Positions 1 through 6,466 of a DNA stretch of 11,562 nt are shown one piece after another. The stretch lies in assembly GCA_964639335.1 (NCBI GenBank), contig CAZXCJ010000035.1:1-11562 (forward strand), written 5' to 3'. This DNA comes from JAIOTH01 sp964639335. GTDB lineage: Bacteria; Patescibacteriota; Patescibacteriia; UBA1558; S5-K13. A model generated the notes under the pieces. The model had not been told where the DNA came from, ran no database searches, and was given only the letters and a program-made list of their open reading frames with translations. Within the stretch, counting starts at the first letter, position 1. Each line of letters opens with the position of its first letter. The position numbers and the translations under genes were made by a program.

Positions 1-118
1 AGGGGCATTAAAATTAAACTATTTTTATTTTATCTACAATATTATATAACATTATATTAAACTCTATCCTTATAAACTATTACTTTATAAACTCTATGTA
101 ATTTTATACTATAATCCC
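1..118. other. AT-rich non-coding stretch
   Basis: Almost pure A/T sequence without an ORF. It contains short imperfect direct repeats around AAACTCTAT (about 59-67 and 89-97) and a TATAAT at 110-115, but no convincing -35 box accompanies it. I see no gene or clear regulatory site here. The 5' side is cut by the window edge, so this could be the tail of an intergenic region. Confidence 0.5.
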
Positions 119-416
119 CGCGCCCCTTACAAAAATTTATCTAGAATTTGAACGAAACTGGCGTTAAAAAATTTCGACTGTTTGACCGTGAACCCGAATG
201 AAGTGAGTGGTTCACGGAAGTTTCGAAATTTTAGCCAGCGTAGTGATAAAATTCTCTCCCGCCTCTATATATAATTATAATTGTTGCCTGCCTTCGCGTG
301 CCGTCGCCAAAGTGGCTTTGGCACGTCGGCGACCGAAGCAGCTACGCGCAGGCCACGTTTGACGTGGCAGGCAGGCGGGACCCCGCTCGCGGTGGTAAAT
401 TTTTGTTTAGGGCGCG
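119..416. repeat. Palindromic (MITE-like) non-coding element with terminal inverted repeats
   Basis: The ends are 21-bp inverted repeats (119-139 and 396-416) matching at 18 of 21 positions; both begin CGCGCCC and end CAAAAATTTA when read inward. Inside are nested palindromes. One long hairpin spans 158-238: CTGGC/GCCAG, AAAATTTCGA/TCGAAATTTT and the perfect CCGTGAACC/GGTTCACGG at 186-194/209-217. A GC-rich block at 258-379 is bounded by CCCGCCT/AGGCGGG and contains GCCTGCC/GGCAGGC and GCCACGT/ACGTGGC. No ORF is present. The structure fits a non-autonomous miniature element or a large REP-like palindrome. The motif CGAAATTTTAGC with a nearby GCGTAGT and AAAATTCTC recurs at about 8103-8171, so the unit is repeated in this genome. 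I see no clear target-site duplication. Confidence 0.6.
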
Positions 417-475
417 ACTTTTTTTTTCTACCTTTTTCTAGAAAAATGTAGAAAAAAAATAAATAAATTAAATTT

Positions 476-510
476 AAAAAATTCCCTACTAAAATTAGAG
501 AGAATTTTTT
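476..510 (-). terminator. AT-rich hairpin terminator of the minus-strand small RNA
   Basis: AAAAAATTC (476-484) pairs with GAATTTTTT (502-510), and the stem continues inward through CT/AG and CTA/TAG pairs. On the minus strand the 3' arm ends in a run of U. It lacks a GC-rich core, so it would be a weak terminator, possibly bidirectional. Confidence 0.45.
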
Positions 511-662
511 AAATTATATGCACATTATTGTCCGCTGGTGTAAATAAATTTCACAAGGCGAACCAAGAAAACTTATCTAACTTGCACTCAAAGCAACAAG
601 GAGGGGTGTTACTAAGAGCTACCAACGGACAAAAATCTAAATATAATCAATTTTCAATCGCA
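476..662 (-). ncRNA. Candidate small structured RNA, family unknown
   Basis: A consensus-like promoter (669-697, minus strand) would start a transcript near 662, and a hairpin with a U-run ends it near 476, giving about 187 nt with no ORF. The two ends of the core pair through 12 bp: 621-632 with 528-539. The one non-Watson-Crick position is a G-U pair in the minus-strand RNA but would be C-A in the plus-strand RNA, which supports minus-strand transcription. Outside this stem, ATTATAT/ATATAAT (641-647 with 513-519) pairs across an internal loop. The interior contains an apparently unpaired C-rich stretch, ACACCCCTCC, and a small GG-UUCG-CC hairpin. Length and rod-like shape recall 6S RNA, but I see none of the conserved 6S, SRP, RNase P or tmRNA motifs, so the function is open. 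Confidence 0.5.
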
Positions 663-668
663 TACTAG

Positions 669-697
669 AGTATAGCAGATATATTAAATCCTGTCAA
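669..697 (-). promoter_or_regulatory. Sigma-70 type promoter for the minus-strand small RNA
   Basis: Read on the minus strand: TTGACA (positions 697-692), a 17-bp spacer, then TATACT (674-669). The -35 box is perfect, the -10 has one mismatch and spacing is optimal. There is no minus-strand ORF downstream, so it most likely drives an RNA gene. Confidence 0.65.
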
Positions 698-700
698 GGG

Positions 701-770
701 TTTACAAATAAATCTAAAAGATATAATATCAAACCATAAACTTTTACCTTTATACCCTTGCCTTTATACT
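701..770 (+). promoter_or_regulatory. Two candidate promoters for dprA, the proximal one leaderless
   Basis: The distal candidate is TTTACA (701-706), a 15-bp spacer and a perfect TATAAT (722-727); it would give a leader of about 43 nt. The proximal candidate is TTTACC (743-748), a 16-bp spacer and TATACT (765-770), which ends 6 bp before the ATG; transcription would then begin at or one base before the start codon. No Shine-Dalgarno sequence precedes the ATG, which makes the leaderless option plausible. The distal promoter lies back to back with the divergent small-RNA promoter at 669-697. Confidence 0.45.
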
Positions 771-776
771 AAGTTT

Positions 777-1877
777 ATGAAAAACGATTTTGAAGCTCAA
801 GAGCTTTCTTTAGCTCAGCGCAAAATAATACTTGGTCTTTTTTTAATTCCTAAATTCGGATTTTATACTATCCTAAAACTTTTTAAAATTTTTCAAGATT
901 GGGAAAAAATTTGGAATTTAAGTTATATAGATTTAAAAAACAAAGGGTTCTCCGAAAAATTTATTCAGCAATTTGTTCATCACAAAAATAAAACCAATTT
1001 AGATAAAATTTGGGAAATTTATAAAAATATTCATCTGCTAACTTATTTTGACAAAAATTATCCCTTCCTTTTAAAACAAACTTATTCTCCTCCATTAATC
1101 TTATTTGCCCGTGGAAATTTAGAATTGTTAAAAAACAAAAATTTATTAAGTGTCATTGGGTCTCGCAAATTTAGCCAATATGGAAAATCTATTGCCCAAA
1201 ACTTTATAAAACTAATTGCTGAAAAAAATATCACCATAGTTTCTGGTCTGGCCATCGGCATAGATTCTTTAGCCCATATAGAAGCTGTAAATACCAAGGC
1301 TTCTACCATTGCTGTTTTAGGTTCATCCATCAATCAAATCTATCCTCGTTCCAATTTAAGATTAGCAGAAAAAATTATCCAAAACGGACTATTAATTTCT
1401 GAGTTTCCCATTGGCTCGCAAATACGCAAAGAAAATTTTCCCAAAAGAAACAGAATCATTGCTGGCCTGTCTCAGGCAACTTTAATAATTGAGGCCTCGC
1501 AAAGATCTGGAACTCTGATTACCGCTCAATATGCTTTAAATGAAAACCGCGAGGTTCTAGCCGTTCCTGGCTCAATATTTCAAAACAATTCTCGGGGTAC
1601 AAATAACCTAATTAGGCAAGGAGCTAAAATTATCACAGAAATAAAAGATATTTTAGAGATATATAATATAACTGAAAACAAAGAATACACTTATCCTAAA
1701 TTGAAAAATAAAAATGAAAAAATAATTTATGACTTGCTAAAAAATGGTCCGCTGAACATTAATAAAATAATTTCCCTGAGTAAAATTGATCCTTCAATTA
1801 TAATTTCCTGTTTGACACAAATGGAATTATCAGGTTTAATTATAAACATTGGTAATCAAAACTATCAGTTAAAATAA
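777..1877 (+). CDS. dprA: DNA-processing protein DprA (Smf family)
   Basis: DprA binds incoming single-stranded DNA in the cytoplasm during natural transformation and loads RecA on it. The 366 residues match the usual full length. Residues about 10-90 form the helical N-terminal region. The Rossmann-like DprA domain covers about 95-300, with VIGSR (126-130), SGLAIGID (156-163), FPKRNRIIAGLS (221-232), RSGTLITA (243-250) and AVPG (262-265). Residues about 308-366 look like the C-terminal winged-helix domain found in many DprA proteins. The ATG is preceded by no Shine-Dalgarno motif but by a -10 box 6 bp upstream. The transporter gene follows after 6 bp, so the two are probably co-transcribed. 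With type IV pilins in the same window, DprA fits a DNA-uptake capacity, which is inference. Identification is secure. Confidence 0.96.
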   Translation: MKNDFEAQELSLAQRKIILGLFLIPKFGFYTILKLFKIFQDWEKIWNLSYIDLKNKGFSEKFIQQFVHHKNKTNLDKIWEIYKNIHLLTYFDKNYPFLLKQTYSPPLILFARGNLELLKNKNLLSVIGSRKFSQYGKSIAQNFIKLIAEKNITIVSGLAIGIDSLAHIEAVNTKASTIAVLGSSINQIYPRSNLRLAEKIIQNGLLISEFPIGSQIRKENFPKRNRIIAGLSQATLIIEASQRSGTLITAQYALNENREVLAVPGSIFQNNSRGTNNLIRQGAKIITEIKDILEIYNITENKEYTYPKLKNKNEKIIYDLLKNGPLNINKIISLSKIDPSIIISCLTQMELSGLIINIGNQNYQLK

Positions 1878-1883
1878 ATAAAT

Positions 1884-2546
1884 ATGGAACGAAAAACAAA
1901 TATATTATTGGGGTTTTTTATTACTTCTTTAATATTAGCCAATACCTTGGGTTCAAAAATAACCACCATCTTGGGGGTTAGGGTTTCTGTCGGCATCTTC
2001 TTTGTACCTTTGATTTTTTTAATAACTGATATAATCTCAGAGGTTCATGGATTTAAAAGAGCTCGAAATTTTTTTTGGATTTCAGTTATGTCTATGATTT
2101 TTACTTTGATAATGATGTACGTCTGCATTAAATTGCCTGCTAATGAAACCTGGAATAATCAAGATGCCTATCAAAATGTTTTTAGTAGTAGCATCCGCAT
2201 GACCATTGCCAGTATAATTGCCTTCTTAATAAGCCAATATCATGATATACTTTCTTTTGAGTTTTGGAAAACTAAAACTAAAGGAAAATTTTTATGGCTT
2301 AGAAACAATTTTTCTACCATTGTCAGTCAATTTTTAGATACTAGTATATTTATGTTTATTGCTTTTTATAAAATGACTCCTAAATTTACTATTCCATTTA
2401 TATTTTCTTTGATAATTCCTTATTGGTTATTTAAAATTGCTTTTGCTATTTTAGATACTCCTCTATGCTACTTGGGGGTTAAGTGGCTTAAGAAAACCAA
2501 AGAACACTCGTCCTCTGAATCCTTGGCGAAAGAGGAAAAAAACTAA
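1884..2546 (+). CDS. Queuosine precursor transporter, YhhQ/QPTR (VUT) family
   Basis: This integral membrane protein of 220 residues belongs to the vitamin-uptake-transporter-like family whose characterised member, E. coli YhhQ, imports queuosine precursors (preQ0/preQ1). About six hydrophobic segments are visible: about 7-24, 35-52, 62-83, 104-120, 143-160 and 168-190. The family hallmark TDIISEVHG (about 48-56), an acidic pair followed by a histidine after the second helix, is present, as is the late NNFSTIVSQFLDTSIF segment (about 141-156). Length is typical. The start lies 6 bp after the dprA stop without a Shine-Dalgarno motif, suggesting co-transcription. Import of a precursor would suit a reduced genome that salvages tRNA-modification substrates; the exact substrate is inferred from the family. 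Confidence 0.88.
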   Translation: MERKTNILLGFFITSLILANTLGSKITTILGVRVSVGIFFVPLIFLITDIISEVHGFKRARNFFWISVMSMIFTLIMMYVCIKLPANETWNNQDAYQNVFSSSIRMTIASIIAFLISQYHDILSFEFWKTKTKGKFLWLRNNFSTIVSQFLDTSIFMFIAFYKMTPKFTIPFIFSLIIPYWLFKIAFAILDTPLCYLGVKWLKKTKEHSSSESLAKEEKN

Positions 2547-2758
2547 AGAATATAAAAACAATAAATTAAAAAAACATTCAACAATTTTTACCCAATCATT
2601 CGATCCTGAAGGATCTCAGATCCTGAACGGAAGGGTAATCGGCCTCCCCGGCCATGCTCCGCATAGCGGGGTAGGCTGGCCGAAACAATTTAACTATTAA
2701 ACTATCCCGCGTAGCGGGATCTCGCTACGCGAGATTAACAATTTAACTATTTAAATAT
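2547..2758. repeat. Intergenic palindrome cluster between the transporter gene and folC
   Basis: No gene here. From left to right: GGATC-TCA-GATCC (2611-2623); a larger GC palindrome bounded by TCGGCC (2639-2644) and GGCCGA (2678-2683) with CCCCG/CGGGG and ATGC/GCAT inside; and twin hairpins ATCCCGC-GTA-GCGGGAT (2704-2720) and ATCTCGC-TAC-GCGAGAT (2719-2735). The twin hairpins are bracketed by a 15-bp direct repeat, AACAATTTAACTATT (2684-2698 and 2737-2751), whose first 14 bases also occur at 9602-9615. No clear promoter for folC is visible: TATTTA at 2748-2753 is 5 bp from its ATG but lacks a -35 box. Confidence 0.65.
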
Positions 2759-4048
2759 ATGTCTTACTTAAAATATAAAAAAGCAGTTAAATTTTTAGAA
2801 TCTCTTAATAATATCCCTGGGATAAATTATATGAATAAAAGAGACTCTAAAAAAATTAAAAAATATGACCGTTCTTTTTTCATCAAAAGATTGGAATATT
2901 TATTAAACCTAGTAGATAACCCTGAAAAAAAATTAAAATATATTCATGTAGCTGGTACGGCTGGCAAGGGCAGTACAACTTGTGCTATTCATAATATAAT
3001 CAAAAAAACTAAAAAAACCGTTGGCTCTTATTACTCTCCTCATACCACAGCCCACATTGAAAGGATAAAAGTAAATAATAGATATATTACTCCCAACTCT
3101 TTTGCCAATATTGTAGAGAGCTTGAAAAAACCCTTAACTGAATGTGCTTTAAAAAGTCCTTATAGTGTTCCTTCGTATTTCGAAGTTTTTCTAACAATTG
3201 CCTTAATATACTTTGTGCAAAGAAAATGTAAATGGGTTATTTTGGAAACCGGACTTGGCGGTAAAAATGATGCCACAAATATTATTAAAAGAACTAAATT
3301 TGCCATAATTACCAATGTTAATTATGACCACATGGAAATTCTAGGAAAAACCTTAAAAGAAATTGCTCGGGAAAAAATGGGCATTATCAAAAAAAATTGT
3401 ACTTTTATAACTACCGAAACTCGTCCGCAATTATTAAAAATGTTTGCAAGGGAATGCAAAAATAAAAATGCTAAATTTATTAAACTACAACATGAAGATG
3501 ATAATAATCGAAATAATCTCATAACCAAAAAAATGGGGGAAATATTTAAACTAAAAAAAAGAAGTATTCAAAACATTATTAAAACCAGCAAACTTCCTTG
3601 TAGATTTGAAACTATTCAGGTATCCCCAAAAATCATTATAGATGGTTCTCATAATCCTATTAAAATAGAGCGCCTAGCAGAAAATATCAAAACATTAAAA
3701 TATAAAAATTTAGTATTGATGTTTGGCATGGTTGCTGACAAAGATTCTTTTGAGTCGTTAAAAAAAATAGCCCCCCTGGCCAAGCATATTGTCTTTACTA
3801 GAAGTTTAGCTACTATTAGTGGCAGAAAAACAACTTCTTTGTTGGGGTTTAAAAACATAATGAAAAAATTGGGGTTAAAAACTAAAACAAATTATTTTTT
3901 AGATCCTTGGCAGGCATTAAATTATTGCCTCTCTATATTGGAAAGTAAAGATTGTTTAGTCATTACTGGCTCAATGTATATCGTCGGGGATATTAGAAAG
4001 AAATGGATTAATGAAGAACAAATTTTAAACAATAGAAGAAGTTTTTAA
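2759..4048 (+). CDS. folC: Folylpolyglutamate synthase / dihydrofolate synthase (Mur ligase family)
   Basis: FolC adds glutamate to folates (and to dihydropteroate in bifunctional forms) using ATP. The 429 residues are a normal FolC length. Seen in order: an N-terminal segment of FolC type (YKKAVKFLESLNNIPGINYM, 6-25), the ATP-binding P-loop GTAGKGS (66-72, usually GTNGKGS), SPHTTAHIERIKVN (93-106), LETGLGGKNDATN (162-174), TNVNYDHMEILG (185-196), REKMGIIKK (204-212) with the lysine usually carbamylated in Mur ligases, DGSHN (295-299, usually DGAHN) and TGSMYIVG (403-410). The conserved GRHQ..N region of most FolC proteins is not obvious around 245-265, which looks divergent and lysine-rich. 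No other folate gene is present, so the role may be retention of imported folate. No Shine-Dalgarno motif precedes the ATG. Confidence 0.9.
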   Translation: MSYLKYKKAVKFLESLNNIPGINYMNKRDSKKIKKYDRSFFIKRLEYLLNLVDNPEKKLKYIHVAGTAGKGSTTCAIHNIIKKTKKTVGSYYSPHTTAHIERIKVNNRYITPNSFANIVESLKKPLTECALKSPYSVPSYFEVFLTIALIYFVQRKCKWVILETGLGGKNDATNIIKRTKFAIITNVNYDHMEILGKTLKEIAREKMGIIKKNCTFITTETRPQLLKMFARECKNKNAKFIKLQHEDDNNRNNLITKKMGEIFKLKKRSIQNIIKTSKLPCRFETIQVSPKIIIDGSHNPIKIERLAENIKTLKYKNLVLMFGMVADKDSFESLKKIAPLAKHIVFTRSLATISGRKTTSLLGFKNIMKKLGLKTKTNYFLDPWQALNYCLSILESKDCLVITGSMYIVGDIRKKWINEEQILNNRRSF

Positions 4049-4050
4049 AT

Positions 4051-4086
4051 TAGACTTGTTGCATAATAAATTGCCCAATAAGTCTA
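4051..4086 (+). promoter_or_regulatory. Isolated 11-bp hairpin between folC and topA
   Basis: TAGACTTGTTG (4051-4061) pairs with CAATAAGTCTA (4076-4086) around a 14-nt loop. One pair is G-U in the plus-strand RNA and would be a C-A clash on the minus strand, so the structure suits a plus-strand transcript. It starts 2 bp after the folC stop and has no U-run, so it is not a standard terminator; it could stabilise the folC mRNA 3' end or act in the topA leader. Confidence 0.4.
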
Positions 4087-4124
4087 TTAATTAATGTTCG
4101 TAAAAATTAATAATAAATCAAAAA

Positions 4125-6161
4125 ATGCCCACAAAATTAGTAATTGTAGAATCTCCTACTAAAGCCAAAACTATTCAAAAATTTTTAGACAGCTCCTATG
4201 TTGTGGAGTCCTCCTTTGGGCACATTAGAGACCTGCCCAAAACCCAGCTTGGGGTTGATACAGAAAATAATTTCGAACCTAAATATGTAATTCCTAAAAA
4301 TGCTCAAAAAAAAGTAAGCGGACTTAAATCTTTGGCTAAAAAAGCCGAGACGATTTATTTTGCTACTGATGAAGACCGCGAAGGAGAAGCCATTTCTTGG
4401 CATTTAAATTATTTATTAAAACCCAAAAAACAATTTCGCATAGTGTTTCATGAAATTACTAAGCAGGCCATTCTAGAGGCTTTAAAAAATCCTCGCCAAT
4501 TAGATGAAAATTTATTTAATGCTCAACAGGCCCGCAGAATCTTAGATAGAATAGTTGGTTATAAACTATCGCCCTTTTTATGGAAAAAAATAGCTAGAGG
4601 ATTGTCTGCTGGCCGAGTGCAATCCGCAGCCCTAAGATTAATTTGTGAAAAGGAAGCAGAAATTAAAAATTTCAAAAAAGACGAATACTGGACCATTGAA
4701 GCCGATTTCAAAAAAGATGAAAATAATAAAATTACAGCAGTATTAAAAAAAATTAATGATCAAACATTAAAAAAATTAGATTTAAAATCTAAAAAAGAAG
4801 TCCAAAAAATCACTGATAATTTAGAAAAAAAAGATTATAAAATAATAGACATAGAAAAAAAGGAAACCAAAAGAAATCCATATCCTCCTTTTAAAACCTC
4901 TACCCTCCAACAAGCCGCTAACAATAGATTGGGCTTTAGTTCTAAACAAACCATGATGTTAGCCCAACAACTTTATGAGGGAATAAAATTAGAAAAAGAG
5001 AACATCGGTCTAATTACTTATATGAGAACAGATTCTCTTAATTTATCTAATAAATTTTTAGATGAGGCCGAAGAATATTTAAAAACAAACCTTGGGGAAG
5101 AATACATACACAGAAAACAATTTAAAACAAAATCAAAAAATGCCCAAGAAGCCCATGAAGCCATTAGACCAACTAATATATATAATAACCCTAAACAAAT
5201 TGAAAAATATCTTCAGCCCCAGCAATATAAACTTTATAAATTAATATGGGAAAGGGCCCTGGCTAGTCAAATGGCAGTTGCTAAACTAGAAAAAACCAGC
5301 ATCATTATTACTGCCCACGATGACTCTTATACATTTTTAAGCAATGGCAATATAATATTATTTGATGGGTTTTTAAAAATTTACTCTAGCAAAATAGAAG
5401 AAAATATATTACCGCCTGTTAAGAGGGGTGACAAATTAAAAATAGAAAATATAAATCCGGAGCAACATTTTACTGAACCCCCGGCCAGATATACAGAGGC
5501 CAGTTTAATAAAAATTTTGGAAAAACTTGGCATAGGAAGACCCTCAACTTATGCTCCTACTATTTCGACTATTATAGCCAGAAAATACGTTGAAAAAGAA
5601 GCAAAAAAATTAGAGCCAACAGAGATAGGAGAATTAACTAATAAGGTTATAACCGAAAATTTTCCTAAAATAGTAGATTACAAATTTACTGCTCAAATAG
5701 AAGAAGAATTAGATGAGATAGCGCGCGGAGAAAAAAAATGGCAACCTTTTCTAAAAAAATTCTATGGGCCCTTTAAAGAAAATCTTGAAAAAAAATATGA
5801 ATCTGTTAAAAAAATAAATACTGATGAGAAAACTGATAAAATATGTGAAAAATGTGGCAAGCCAATGATTATTAAATTGGGTCGCTTTGGAAAATTTCTG
5901 GCTTGTACTGGATTTCCAGAATGTAAAAATACCAAAGCCATTATAGAAAAAATAAACATCACCTGTCCAAAATGCAAAAAGGGTCAAATAATTATTAGAA
6001 GGACCAGAAAAAAAAGGATATTTTATGGCTGCAGCAATTATCCGCAATGCAATTTTGCCACATGGAAGGAGCCAACTGGAGAATTATGTGAAAAATGTGG
6101 TTCGCCAATGGTGAAAAACGCTCAAGGAAAAATATACTGTTCTAACAAAGAATGTAAATAA
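4125..6161 (+). CDS. topA: DNA topoisomerase I (type IA)
   Basis: TopA relaxes negatively supercoiled DNA through a transient 5'-phosphotyrosine link. The TOPRIM domain (about 1-115) carries the metal-binding E9 and the D82-x-D84-x-E86 triad within TDEDREGE. SAGRVQSAALRL (161-172) and the active-site motif GLITYMRTDS (295-304), with catalytic Y299 and R301, are intact, as are HEAIRPT (344-350) and GIGRPSTYAPTI (469-480). The C-terminus has three four-cysteine zinc ribbons: C574/C577/C594/C600, C614/C617/C636/C642 and C655/C658/C672/C677. The 678 residues are shorter than the E. coli enzyme, which has a longer tail, but normal for many bacteria. The ATG at 4125 directly precedes the conserved KLVIVESP strand, which fixes the start. 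No Shine-Dalgarno motif is visible. A terminator follows at 6184. Confidence 0.97.
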   Translation: MPTKLVIVESPTKAKTIQKFLDSSYVVESSFGHIRDLPKTQLGVDTENNFEPKYVIPKNAQKKVSGLKSLAKKAETIYFATDEDREGEAISWHLNYLLKPKKQFRIVFHEITKQAILEALKNPRQLDENLFNAQQARRILDRIVGYKLSPFLWKKIARGLSAGRVQSAALRLICEKEAEIKNFKKDEYWTIEADFKKDENNKITAVLKKINDQTLKKLDLKSKKEVQKITDNLEKKDYKIIDIEKKETKRNPYPPFKTSTLQQAANNRLGFSSKQTMMLAQQLYEGIKLEKENIGLITYMRTDSLNLSNKFLDEAEEYLKTNLGEEYIHRKQFKTKSKNAQEAHEAIRPTNIYNNPKQIEKYLQPQQYKLYKLIWERALASQMAVAKLEKTSIIITAHDDSYTFLSNGNIILFDGFLKIYSSKIEENILPPVKRGDKLKIENINPEQHFTEPPARYTEASLIKILEKLGIGRPSTYAPTISTIIARKYVEKEAKKLEPTEIGELTNKVITENFPKIVDYKFTAQIEEELDEIARGEKKWQPFLKKFYGPFKENLEKKYESVKKINTDEKTDKICEKCGKPMIIKLGRFGKFLACTGFPECKNTKAIIEKINITCPKCKKGQIIIRRTRKKRIFYGCSNYPQCNFATWKEPTGELCEKCGSPMVKNAQGKIYCSNKECK

Positions 6162-6183
6162 TATTTATAAAATAAAATTATTG

Positions 6184-6210
6184 ACCCCGCTTAAGGCGGG
6201 GTTTATTGTA
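6184..6210 (+). terminator. Intrinsic terminator after topA
   Basis: ACCCCGC (6184-6190) pairs with GCGGGGT (6196-6202) around TTAAG, followed by TTTATTGT. It lies 22 bp after the topA stop. Similar CCCCGC/GCGGGG hairpins occur at 8886-8901 and 9672-9691, so the stem may derive from a dispersed repeat. Confidence 0.8.
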
Positions 6211-6235
6211 AAAAAAATCGTTTTTCATATATAAT
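6206..6235 (+). promoter_or_regulatory. Promoter for the structured RNA upstream of the RSH gene
   Basis: TTGTAA (6206-6211), an 18-bp spacer and a perfect TATAAT (6230-6235). The predicted start near 6241 coincides with the first bases of the GGTGT arm that closes the RNA, which supports both calls. The -35 box overlaps the tail of the topA terminator. Confidence 0.55.
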
Positions 6236-6239
6236 AAAT

Positions 6240-6408
6240 GGTGTCAAACCACAAAGCCCGCCTGTACAGAGTTTCTCCCCACACTAGAGGCTCCGGAAGA
6301 CAAGTCTGTGTGGATAGGTAAACCACGGATACTGATTCAAAGTTCCCCCTAGCCACACCTTAATTACGTTAAATGTTTACTATCTAATGAAATATTCATT
6401 CTTTTTTT
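6240..6408 (+). ncRNA. Candidate structured RNA or RSH leader, family unknown
   Basis: Starting at a promoter-predicted TSS, this GC-richer segment (6240-6359) stands out from the AT-rich surroundings and has no ORF. GGTGT (6240-6244) can pair with ACACC (6355-6359). An internal hairpin pairs CCACAC (6279-6284) with GTGTGG (6308-6313), continues through AGA/TCT, and is extended outward by GTTT/AAAC (6271-6274 with 6320-6323); its tip contains CTCCGGAAG. AAACCAC occurs twice (about 6246 and 6320). A short hairpin, AATGAA-ATA-TTCATT (6386-6400), followed by CTTTTTTT could end the RNA near 6408. I compared it by eye with SRP, 6S, tmRNA, RNase P and common riboswitch consensus sequences and found no match. 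It is either an independent small RNA or an attenuated leader of the RSH gene. Confidence 0.5.
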
Positions 6409-6431
6409 ACTAATTCGGTCATTCCACTTAG

Positions 6432-6450
6432 CGGTATGATTCTCATTCCG
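6432..6450 (+). promoter_or_regulatory. Hairpin just upstream of the RSH start codon
   Basis: CGGTATGA (6432-6439) pairs with TCATTCCG (6443-6450) around TTC, with one T-T mismatch. It ends 16 bp before the ATG. If present in the mRNA it could affect translation initiation of the RSH gene; this is inference. TATGAT inside it resembles a -10 box but has no matching -35. Confidence 0.3.
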
Positions 6451-6466
6451 TTCGAAAAATAAAAAT

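Noticed and set aside
528..632. Riboswitch or leader for dprA on the plus strand
   Set aside because: The closing stem has a C-A clash on the plus strand, the strong promoter points the other way, and the candidate dprA promoters lie downstream of the structure.
6240..6360. SRP (4.5S) RNA, suggested by CTCCGGAAG in a hairpin tip
   Set aside because: The conserved GGAA-tetraloop flanks (..CAGGUCCGGAAGGAAGCAG..) are absent, and the surrounding helix does not match helix 8.
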